From Bacillota bacterium (GTDB taxonomy: Bacteria > Bacillota > Clostridia > Lachnospirales > Lachnospiraceae): a stretch of DNA of 9,025 nt. Below the pieces are notes generated by a model. That model had not been told where the DNA came from. It worked only from the letters and a program-made list of their open reading frames with translations, and made no database searches. Location: NCBI GenBank assembly GCA_023418475.1, contig JAEZZO010000006.1, forward strand, positions 1-9,025. The letters run 5' to 3'. Positions 1-5,089 of the stretch are shown piece after piece. A program made the translations under genes and the position numbers. Each line of letters begins with the position of its first letter. Position 1 is the first letter of the stretch.

Positions 1-59
1 CCTATGTTCTATTTTTGTGGTTGGCAAACCTACAATCATAATAACATAGGAGTTTTTTT
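1..59 (+). terminator. Terminator-like nested hairpin from an upstream plus-strand gene
   Basis: CCTATGTT at 1-8 is the exact reverse complement of AACATAGG at 43-50, and a run of seven T follows at 53-59. Inside the loop is a second stem, TTGTGGTT (15-22) with AACC-T-ACAA (27-35, one bulged T). A stem followed by a T-run on the plus strand suggests the end of a transcript entering from left of the window. The large loop with its inner stem is unusual for a simple terminator, so a structured leader or attenuator is also possible. Confidence 0.5.
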
Positions 60-86
60 ACTTGAAGCTAAAGCTAGTTGGGGACA

Positions 87-118
87 CACCTGCCTAGCAG
101 GTGGTTTATTTTCTCTTT
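87..118 (+). terminator. Second plus-strand terminator-like hairpin
   Basis: CACCTGC (87-93) pairs perfectly with GCAGGTG (97-103) around a CTA loop, followed by the U-rich tract GTTTATTTTCTCTTT. This looks like a backup terminator for transcription entering from the left, convergent with spoVG. The GC-rich hairpin with flanking AGCTAAAGCT could also be the end of a dispersed repeat or mobile-element remnant; its copy number in the genome cannot be seen here. Confidence 0.5.
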
Positions 119-124
119 GATTCA

Positions 125-156
125 ATCAAAAAACGGCAGCCCTTCGGCTGCCGTTT
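125..156 (-). terminator. Rho-independent terminator of spoVG
   Basis: GGCAGCC (135-141) and GGCTGCC (146-152) form a 7-bp GC-rich stem, extended by A/T pairs to 131-156, with a four-base loop. On the minus strand the stem is followed by TTTTTTGATT (complement of 124-133). It begins about 20 bp beyond the spoVG stop codon, as expected for that gene's intrinsic terminator. The A/T-extended stem could work weakly in the other direction too. Confidence 0.88.
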
Positions 157-175
157 CTGATACAATTCATTTTGA

Positions 176-457
176 TTATACGGCTTCTGCTTCTTCATTC
201 TCTAGTGCCGCAATTTCATACTTTTCAAGGATAATCTTCTGGATCTTGTCTCTGGTATCCGAATTAATCGGATGAGCAATATCCCTATACTCCCCGTCCC
301 CGGCTTTACGGCTGGGCATTGCGATAAATAAGCCTTTGTCTCCTTCAATTACTTTGATATCGTGTACAACAAATTCGTTATCAAGTGTAATTGATACAAC
401 TGCCTTCATCTTGCCCTCCTTACTAACCTTTCGAACACGTACGTCGGTAATCTGCAT
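176..457 (-). CDS. spoVG: SpoVG family nucleic-acid-binding regulator
   Basis: This encodes a 93-residue SpoVG protein. The family comprises small site-specific DNA/RNA-binding regulators, first known from Bacillus for effects on septation and sporulation and later as broad regulators in other Bacillota. The whole chain matches the family: MQITDVRVRKV at the start, a KMKAVVSITLDNEFVVHDIKV core, GLFIAMPSRK, the DIAHPINSDTR segment, then a helix and a short acidic tail (ENEEAEAV). Length is normal (about 85-100 residues). The ATG is preceded by GAAGGGGGA on the minus strand, about 7 bases upstream, fixing the start. It is monocistronic: a terminator lies just downstream, and murC lies divergently about 650 bp away. 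Regulation by sigma-H would fit the family, and a hybrid promoter-like motif is present upstream. Family assignment is very secure; the regulatory targets in this organism are unknown. Confidence 0.97.
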   Translation of the reverse strand: MQITDVRVRKVSKEGKMKAVVSITLDNEFVVHDIKVIEGDKGLFIAMPSRKAGDGEYRDIAHPINSDTRDKIQKIILEKYEIAALENEEAEAV

Positions 458-507
458 GGCATAGTCCCCCTTCTGTCATATTTATAAGTTGGCTGTTAGA
501 AAAGCTA

Positions 508-538
508 ATATTATACTAGATAATTTCACTTTTCCTGT
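508..538 (-). promoter_or_regulatory. Putative spoVG promoter with sigma-H-like and sigma-A-like elements
   Basis: On the minus strand, ACAGGAAAA (538-530) fits the sigma-H -35 pattern RnAGGAwWW. After 13 bp comes GTATAATAT (516-508), one mismatch from RnnGAATWW but also containing a perfect sigma-A -10 (TATAAT, 515-510). No good TTGACA is present at the right distance. The expected start would lie about 45 bp upstream of the spoVG ATG. The spacing is 1-2 bp longer than usual for sigma-H, so sigma-factor identity is uncertain. Confidence 0.5.
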
Positions 539-547
539 TACTGCACC

Positions 548-568
548 CTCGAAACCCCTCGGTTCGAG
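548..568. repeat. Inverted repeat upstream of the spoVG promoter
   Basis: CTCGAA (548-553) pairs with TTCGAG (563-568). After one bulged A the stem continues with CC/GG, leaving a four-base loop. No T-run follows on either strand, so it is not a terminator. It sits about 10 bp upstream of the spoVG -35 element and is unusually GC-rich for this gap. It could be an operator or a fortuitous hairpin. Confidence 0.4.
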
Positions 569-983
569 AAAAATATTTAAAAACTAGATATTTTAGGATA
601 TTATAACATATTCTTTCCAAAATGTGAATAATAAATATGAAAAAATTGTTAAATTTATTGTCTTTCTAGTAGCACTTATTTGCAATAATGTAATTATAGT
701 AACAATAGCATCTCTTTTTCATAATAAAATCAGACAGAATTTATTAAAAACTTAATTATCCTTGCTGAATCAACTTAATTGCATAGTTTTCAATGTTGTA
801 TAGCTTTAGCAGGATAAATGAAAAGATAGCCTTCGTATCAACGCAGCTATTTAATATAGCGTTATTAACATAATTACGTACTAGCAATCTTCTGCCCTAT
901 ATGAATATAATGAATAGGAATGATCTCAGATCAGAAATCACTTAACCAAATCCTCTTGCAGACGTCATGGAACGAATTTTATA
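569..983. other. AT-rich intergenic stretch between divergent spoVG and murC
   Basis: I find no coding region, tRNA or recognisable riboswitch here. It holds short inverted repeats: GCTAT/ATAGC at 846-860, CCTAT/ATAGG at 896-918, and a cleaner palindrome at 921-933 listed separately. It is longer than needed for two promoters, so an unannotated small RNA or a decayed gene is possible, but nothing supports either directly. Confidence 0.5.
921..933. promoter_or_regulatory. Operator-like palindrome TGATCT-C-AGATCA
   Basis: A perfect 6-1-6 palindrome with the symmetry of a dimeric repressor site lies about 50 bp upstream of the proposed murC -35. No regulator of this specificity can be named from sequence alone. 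Confidence 0.3.
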
Positions 984-1011
984 TTGTAATTTAAGTGAAA
1001 TGGGTTATAAT
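984..1011 (+). promoter_or_regulatory. Putative sigma-A promoter of murC
   Basis: TTGTAA (984-989) and a perfect TATAAT (1006-1011) are separated by 16 bp. The start would fall near 1018, giving a leader of about 90 bases before the murC ATG. The -35 matches 4 of 6 consensus positions. Confidence 0.6.
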
Positions 1012-1048
1012 AACAGGTAGTAAAATGACCTATTAATAGAGTTAAATT

Positions 1049-1072
1049 GCAGGCTTTTTTTGCTTGCTTTTT
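1049..1072 (+). terminator. Terminator-like hairpin in the murC leader
   Basis: GCAGGC (1049-1054) pairs with GCTTGC (1062-1067), including one G-U pair, around a loop of seven T; TTTTT follows (1068-1072). It lies between the proposed promoter and the murC start, so it could attenuate murC transcription. The stem is only six pairs and the U-tract is short, so it may be weak or non-functional. Confidence 0.35.
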
Positions 1073-1109
1073 AATATTAATACAAATAATTAAGGATAGG
1101 AAGTGCACT

Positions 1110-2513
1110 ATGTACAAAATAGATTTCGAAAAACCATGCCGAATTCATTTTATTGGTATCGGCGGAATAAGTATGAGTGGATTTGCAGAATATCTTCATA
1201 CACTGGGATTTAAAGTAAGCGGCTCTGATTCACATCAAAGTAAGATCACAGATCATCTGGAGAGTCTTGGAATTGCATTTTATCTTGGGCAAAAAGCCTC
1301 TAACATAACATCCGATATAGAAGTTGTTGTTTATACGGCTGCTATTGCACAGGATAACGAAGAATTTCTGGAAGTGAAGCATCAAAATATTCCTATGTTA
1401 AACCGTGCTGAGATGATTGGTCAGGTTATGCTCAATTTTGATGATGCAATTGCTGTTTCAGGAACACATGGAAAAACAACTACTACCTCCCTTCTCTCAT
1501 TAATCTTTTTGGGTGGAAACTTAGACCCTACTATTTCAGTCGGTGGAATTCTGGATGCTATCGGCGGTAATATCCGTATGGGGAAATCTGAACATTTTAT
1601 AACGGAAGCCTGCGAATATACGAATACCTTTCTTCATTTTAATCCGAATCGTGCCATCATTTTGAATGTGGATGCCGATCATCTGGATTTTTTTAAGGAT
1701 ATCAATGATATCCGCAATTCCTTCCACCTTTTTGCGAAACGTCTTCCGGCGAATGGCCAGCTATTTATCAACGGAGAAATTGAACATTATGAGGAGATCA
1801 CTTCTGATCTGGAATGTCAGGTACTAACCTATGGTATCATTGATTCAAAATATCGTAAGACTGATCTTACATATGATATCGCAGCAGATAATATTAAATT
1901 TAATGAAAAGAGCATCGGCAGCTATGATTTATATTTCAAAGGCAGCTTTATTGACCGCATCCAATTAAATATCGTTGGTATCCACAATGTATCCAATTCA
2001 CTTCCTGCTATTGGTATTGCACTGGAAGAGGGAATATCAACTGATGTAATTAAGGAGGCACTGTTTTCCTTCAAAAATTCAAAGCGCCGCTTTGAATATA
2101 AGGGAGAGGTTGGTGGTATTACTGTCATGGACGATTATGCACATCATCCTACCGAAGTTGCAGCTACCTTGAATGCGGCAAGAAATTATCCACACAAAAA
2201 ATTATGGTGCGTATTCCAGCCACATACCTATTCCAGGACAAAGCAGCACCTGGAAGAATTCGCTTCTTCTCTTGCTTTGGCTGACAGTGTAGTCTTAGCT
2301 GATATTTATGCTTCCAGGGAGAAAGATCCGGGAGATATTTCTTCAAGGGATTTAGTAAGAGAATTAGAGAAATTGGGGAAAGATGTGTACTATTTTCCTT
2401 CCTTTGATGAGATTGAAAATTTTTTATTACAAAATTGTATGAACGGTGACCTGTTGATAACTATGGGTGCCGGAGACATAGTATCCGTGGGAGAAAACCT
2501 TCTAGGTTTGTAG
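1110..2513 (+). CDS. murC: UDP-N-acetylmuramate--L-alanine ligase (MurC)
   Basis: MurC is the cytoplasmic ATP-dependent ligase that adds L-alanine to UDP-N-acetylmuramic acid, the first peptide-forming step of peptidoglycan synthesis. The 467-residue chain shows the three Mur-ligase domains. An N-terminal Rossmann part has GIGGISMSG (16-24). The central ATPase has P-loop GTHGKTTT (118-125), EACEYT (166-171) and NVDADHLDFF (186-195). The C-terminal domain has DDYAHHPTE (341-349), FQPHTYSRT (369-377) and MGAGDI (452-457). DDYAHHPTE and FQPHTYSRT are MurC-specific signatures. EACEYT replaces the EADESD common in proteobacterial MurC, as I recognise from clostridial homologues. The ATG at 1110 is chosen because the conserved N-terminus begins there and ATAGGAAG lies about 7 bases upstream; the frame stays open back to a TTG at 1047 that has no good ribosome binding site. 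It has its own promoter and terminator and appears monocistronic. Confidence 0.97.
   Translation: MYKIDFEKPCRIHFIGIGGISMSGFAEYLHTLGFKVSGSDSHQSKITDHLESLGIAFYLGQKASNITSDIEVVVYTAAIAQDNEEFLEVKHQNIPMLNRAEMIGQVMLNFDDAIAVSGTHGKTTTTSLLSLIFLGGNLDPTISVGGILDAIGGNIRMGKSEHFITEACEYTNTFLHFNPNRAIILNVDADHLDFFKDINDIRNSFHLFAKRLPANGQLFINGEIEHYEEITSDLECQVLTYGIIDSKYRKTDLTYDIAADNIKFNEKSIGSYDLYFKGSFIDRIQLNIVGIHNVSNSLPAIGIALEEGISTDVIKEALFSFKNSKRRFEYKGEVGGITVMDDYAHHPTEVAATLNAARNYPHKKLWCVFQPHTYSRTKQHLEEFASSLALADSVVLADIYASREKDPGDISSRDLVRELEKLGKDVYYFPSFDEIENFLLQNCMNGDLLITMGAGDIVSVGENLLGL
2186..2194 (+). promoter_or_regulatory. Perfect DnaA-box sequence inside murC
   Basis: TTATCCACA, the consensus DnaA box, occurs within codons for N-Y-P-H of MurC (residues 359-362). 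It lies about 320 bp upstream of the tandem boxes after murC and in the same orientation. Alone it could be chance; it is listed because of the nearby clusters. Confidence 0.35.
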
Positions 2514-2543
2514 TTATCCACATTATCCACAGTATTATCAACA
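2514..2543 (+). promoter_or_regulatory. DnaA-box cluster A (two perfect boxes, one variant)
   Basis: Starting at the base after the murC stop codon are two perfect DnaA boxes TTATCCACA, directly abutting (2514-2522 and 2523-2531). A one-mismatch box, TTATCAACA, follows at 2535-2543. All have the same orientation. DnaA binds such nonamers at origins, at regulated promoters and at titration clusters. The second box is also one arm of the murC terminator, so selection for the hairpin may explain part of the similarity. Confidence 0.6.
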
Positions 2544-2576
2544 ATTTTTGTTTTTAATACCGTGGATATTTTTTTT
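2524..2576 (+). terminator. Rho-independent terminator of murC
   Basis: TATCCAC (2524-2530) pairs with GTGGATA (2562-2568). After an A/C mismatch, GTATT (2532-2536) pairs with AATAC (2556-2560), leaving a 19-base loop. Eight T follow directly (2569-2576). It sits 10 bases after the murC stop and should end that transcript, so the downstream replication genes need their own promoter. Its 5' arm is embedded in tandem DnaA boxes. Confidence 0.85.
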
Positions 2577-2679
2577 CATCAGAACTTTTCTACAAAGATA
2601 GATTTTTCTTTCGCATACTACTCTATTTTCCGAGTTTTAAATCAAATTTTACATATTATTACATTTAATAGTCTCTATT

Positions 2680-2706
2680 CTATCCACTATATCCACGATA
2701 TCCACA
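2680..2706 (+). promoter_or_regulatory. DnaA-box cluster B (three 9-bp-phased nonamers)
   Basis: Three abutting nonamers, CTATCCACT (2680-2688), ATATCCACG (2689-2697) and ATATCCACA (2698-2706), share the core TATCCAC at exact 9-bp spacing. The last is one mismatch from consensus TTATCCACA, the other two differ at two positions. Spacing and orientation match the abutting pair in cluster A. The cluster ends 36 bp before the -35 of the promoter for the DnaD/DnaI-like operon. DnaA binding is inferred from the motif only. Confidence 0.5.
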
Positions 2707-2742
2707 ATCATGAGAATCGCTGTGAGCCCTAAAAATAGGCTA

Positions 2743-2771
2743 TTTTCATCCCGAATTAACTATGCTATAAT
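2743..2771 (+). promoter_or_regulatory. Extended -10 promoter of the dnaD-dnaI-like operon
   Basis: A perfect TATAAT (2766-2771) is preceded by TGC, forming the extended -10 TGnTATAAT. A weak -35, TTTTCA (2743-2748), lies 17 bp upstream. The start would be near 2778, about 80 bases before the DnaD-like ATG. A short imperfect hairpin (2725-2741) lies just upstream, between this promoter and DnaA-box cluster B. Confidence 0.7.
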
Positions 2772-2857
2772 GTTGCTTGCATCAAACAAGGATCAACAAA
2801 ATAATTACTGATTTGTTAATATAAGGATGCCTCAGAAACACTTGGAGGGAATAGTTT

Positions 2858-3940
2858 ATGAGTAAAATATCACTACTTGCAGAAGGTATTTCGGACGTTA
2901 CTATCGTCCCTAATATTTTTATTGATCAATTTATGCCATCAGCCAACGGTGCGTATGTTAAGGTATATCTTTATCTGCTTCGCTGTATCCTGGGAAGCTG
3001 TCAGGAAGTAAGCATCTCCTCCATTGCTGATCGCTTGGAAAATACTGAAAAAGATATTATCCGTGCTTTGACTTATTGGGAAAAGCAGCATTTATTGATA
3101 CTTAGAAGAAATTCAGAGAAAGAAATCCTATCCATTCGCTTATCCGACTTAACCAAAATGCCGCAAGAGGATGTGGATATCGCTGTTGACTCTGATTCTG
3201 AGCTGGATGAGATTGCTGTCAGTATCCATACTGAGACAAAACCGGCAATCCGCCAAAGCTATTCGGCTGAAAAAATATCTGAATTTACCAATAATGATGA
3301 GATCAAATGGGCAATGCACATTGTGGAAATCTATCTGGATCGTCCGTTAAAACCAATGGATCTACAACTGATCCTTTATCTTTATGAAGAACTTCGTTTT
3401 TCAGCAGAGCTGATTATGTATTTATTTGAATACTGCGTCTCTAAGGGTAAGAAAAATGCTTCCTATATCGAGGCGGTTGCACTGACCTGGGCAGAAGAGG
3501 GAATTGATACGGAAGCAAAGGCTAAAGATGCGGCTACTGCTTACAATGAACACTATAATACCGTTAATAAGGCGTTTGGATTAAATCGTGCCCCCGGACA
3601 GATCGAGCGCCAGTACATAACAAAATGGGTAGAGGTATTCGGTTTTTCTGATGAAATCATTACGGAGGCTTGTAACCGTACTATTCTTCGGACGCAGAAG
3701 CCGGATTTTAAATATACTGACAAAATTTTGGAAACCTGGTTTAAAAAGGATGTAAAAAGCAATACTGATATTATGCGGCTGGATGAAGAGTTCAGCAAGG
3801 CTAATAAAACATTAGAAAGCCGTAAAACAGTTGCTGTACAGAAGCCTTCGTCTAATAAATTCAATCAATTTCCGCAGCGTACCTATACAGCGAAGGATTA
3901 TGCCGAATTGGAACGAAAGCTGCTGAACAAAAACACATAG
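2858..3940 (+). CDS. DnaD-like primosome protein with two DnaD C-terminal domains
   Basis: DnaD-family proteins remodel DNA and help bring the replicative helicase and its loader to origins or stalled forks. This 360-residue protein has an N-terminal winged-helix part (about 18-95, with IPN/VPN-type start, FMPSANGAYVKVYLYLLR and a RALTYWEKQHLL helix). An acidic linker follows (about 102-140). Two consecutive C-terminal DnaD/DnaB_2-type helical domains come next: about 147-217 ending YIEAVALTWAEEG, and about 233-298 ending DFKYTDKILETWFKKD; both carry the Y-x(3)-I/A-L-x-x-W type ending. A basic, disordered stretch leads to a final FPQRTY...LERKLL motif (337-356), seen at the C-terminus of clostridial DnaD-like proteins. 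GGAGGGA lies 7 bases before the ATG. The next gene, 37 bp downstream, is its likely partner, the helicase loader. Domain calls are by eye; the second domain is the less certain. Confidence 0.88.
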   Translation: MSKISLLAEGISDVTIVPNIFIDQFMPSANGAYVKVYLYLLRCILGSCQEVSISSIADRLENTEKDIIRALTYWEKQHLLILRRNSEKEILSIRLSDLTKMPQEDVDIAVDSDSELDEIAVSIHTETKPAIRQSYSAEKISEFTNNDEIKWAMHIVEIYLDRPLKPMDLQLILYLYEELRFSAELIMYLFEYCVSKGKKNASYIEAVALTWAEEGIDTEAKAKDAATAYNEHYNTVNKAFGLNRAPGQIERQYITKWVEVFGFSDEIITEACNRTILRTQKPDFKYTDKILETWFKKDVKSNTDIMRLDEEFSKANKTLESRKTVAVQKPSSNKFNQFPQRTYTAKDYAELERKLLNKNT

Positions 3941-3977
3941 AATATGAATAGATTTTTTCAGAAAGGAGGCTTGCCAT

Positions 3978-4985
3978 ATGGCATTAAAAAACGAGCAATA
4001 TAACCAGATACTAAGAGAATACGACAGCCGCAGGCTGAATAATAAGCATGATTTGGACAAGCGTCTTAAGAGTGCTTATCAGCTTATACCTCAGTTAAAA
4101 GAGCTGGAGGATCAAATGATCTCTCTGTCAGCGGAGAGCGGACGCATGGCTCTTCGTGGTGATGACAGGGGTTTAAAGGAGTTAAAAGACAGATCCTTAG
4201 AATTAAAAGCGCGTCAGATTGAGCTTCTATTGCTCCATAATCTTCCCGCTGATTATCTGAATATGCGTTATGAATGCAGTAAGTGTCAGGACACCGGATT
4301 TATTGATAACAATAAATGCAATTGCCTGAAGCAAGCAATTGCCGATTTAATGTATTCAGATTCGAATATCAAAATGATATTAAAGCAGGAAAATTTCAGC
4401 AGCTTTTCCTTCCGATATTATTCGGATGATTATATTGATGAAGCAACCGGCTTGTCCCCTCTTTCAAATATGCAGAAGGTTGTGGCAAACTGTAGGAGTT
4501 TTATAAAACATTTTGATACGAAGCAGGATAATCTGCTGCTTCTTGGCAATACCGGAGTGGGTAAAACCTTTCTTGCTAATTGTATTGCCAAAGAACTTTT
4601 GGACAAGGGCTATACGGTAATATATCTTACCGCCTTCCGATTGTTTGATATTCTCGAAAAATATAAATTTGGAAAAGATGCGGATAGTACCTATCATGCT
4701 GCTAACCAATTTGATTATATTCTGGATTGTGACCTGTTAATTATCGATGATTTGGGTACTGAATTTTACAATTCTTTTACAAATTCCCAACTATATCTTA
4801 TTATTAATGAACGTTTATTACGAAAAAAATCTACTGTGATATCAACTAATCTATCCTTATCCGATATTAATACAAATTATAGCGAACGAGTCTATTCCCG
4901 TATTATCAGCAGCTATAGTATACATCGTATTGTTGGCGAAGACATTCGTTTACATAAGGCGATCAATGGCACAGTTTCTGTATAA
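3978..4985 (+). CDS. DnaI/DnaC-type AAA+ helicase loader
   Basis: This 335-residue protein resembles Bacillus DnaI and enterobacterial DnaC, ATPases that load the replicative hexameric helicase onto single-stranded DNA. The N-terminal third is helical and charged (1-95) and is followed by a four-cysteine zinc-binding motif, C100-x2-C103-x10-C114-x-C116, as in DnaI. The AAA+ domain has Walker A GNTGVGKT (190-197), Walker B LLIIDDLG (253-260), a sensor-1-like TVISTNLS (286-293) and an arginine-finger region with SERVYSR (302-308). An ideal AAAGGAGG lies 8 bases before the ATG. It is co-transcribed with the DnaD-like gene 37 bp upstream; that pairing favours helicase loader over the IstB transposition ATPases that share this fold, and no transposase is present. 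A paralogous DNA-repair or phage role cannot be excluded, but the Cys motif and neighbour argue for the chromosomal primosome. Confidence 0.9.
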   Translation: MALKNEQYNQILREYDSRRLNNKHDLDKRLKSAYQLIPQLKELEDQMISLSAESGRMALRGDDRGLKELKDRSLELKARQIELLLLHNLPADYLNMRYECSKCQDTGFIDNNKCNCLKQAIADLMYSDSNIKMILKQENFSSFSFRYYSDDYIDEATGLSPLSNMQKVVANCRSFIKHFDTKQDNLLLLGNTGVGKTFLANCIAKELLDKGYTVIYLTAFRLFDILEKYKFGKDADSTYHAANQFDYILDCDLLIIDDLGTEFYNSFTNSQLYLIINERLLRKKSTVISTNLSLSDINTNYSERVYSRIISSYSIHRIVGEDIRLHKAINGTVSV

Positions 4986-5000
4986 AAAGTGATTTTTATA
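4981..5000. terminator. Possible weak AT hairpin at the end of the helicase-loader gene
   Basis: TATAAAAA (4981-4988) is the exact reverse complement of TTTTTATA (4993-5000) around a GTGA loop, overlapping the stop codon. The stem has no G/C pairs, so it would be a weak terminator at best in either direction. Confidence 0.3.
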
Positions 5001-5012
5001 GCGAATAGCTTA

Positions 5013-5041
5013 TTGACTAACCAAATATATAATGTTATAAC
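5013..5041 (+). promoter_or_regulatory. Sigma-A promoter of prs
   Basis: TTGACT (5013-5018) and TATAAC (5036-5041) are 17 bp apart, each 5 of 6 to consensus, and the -10 is preceded by TGT (extended -10). The start would be near 5048, about 42 bases before the ATG at 5090. Confidence 0.78.
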
Positions 5042-5089
5042 TTTTAATGGCTTTTGTAACCAATCTACTATTTCATGGAGGGAAATCTA

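Noticed and set aside
78..275. Plus-strand open frame of 65 codons over the spoVG terminator and 3' end
   Set aside because: It crosses two hairpins and lies antisense to spoVG; the translation shows no family resemblance.
1047..1109. N-terminal extension of murC from a TTG codon, adding 21 hydrophobic residues
   Set aside because: It has no suitable ribosome binding site and overlaps a hairpin; the conserved MurC N-terminus and a good site point to the ATG at 1110.
2514..2857. Calling this gap the chromosomal origin oriC
   Set aside because: There is no dnaA/dnaN next to it, no clear unwinding element and no genome-scale skew to support it; only the DnaA-box clusters are reported.
3553..4060. 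Minus-strand open frames across the end of the DnaD-like gene and the start of the helicase-loader gene
   Set aside because: They are antisense shadows of well-supported plus-strand genes, without ribosome binding sites or recognisable protein features.
3978..4985. IstB-type transposition ATPase
   Set aside because: No IstA transposase or terminal repeats are nearby; the DnaI-like four-cysteine motif and the adjacent DnaD-like gene favour a helicase loader.
5075..5089. Upstream in-frame ATG for prs
   Set aside because: Its own codons form the GGAGGG ribosome binding site of the ATG at 5090, and it has none of its own.
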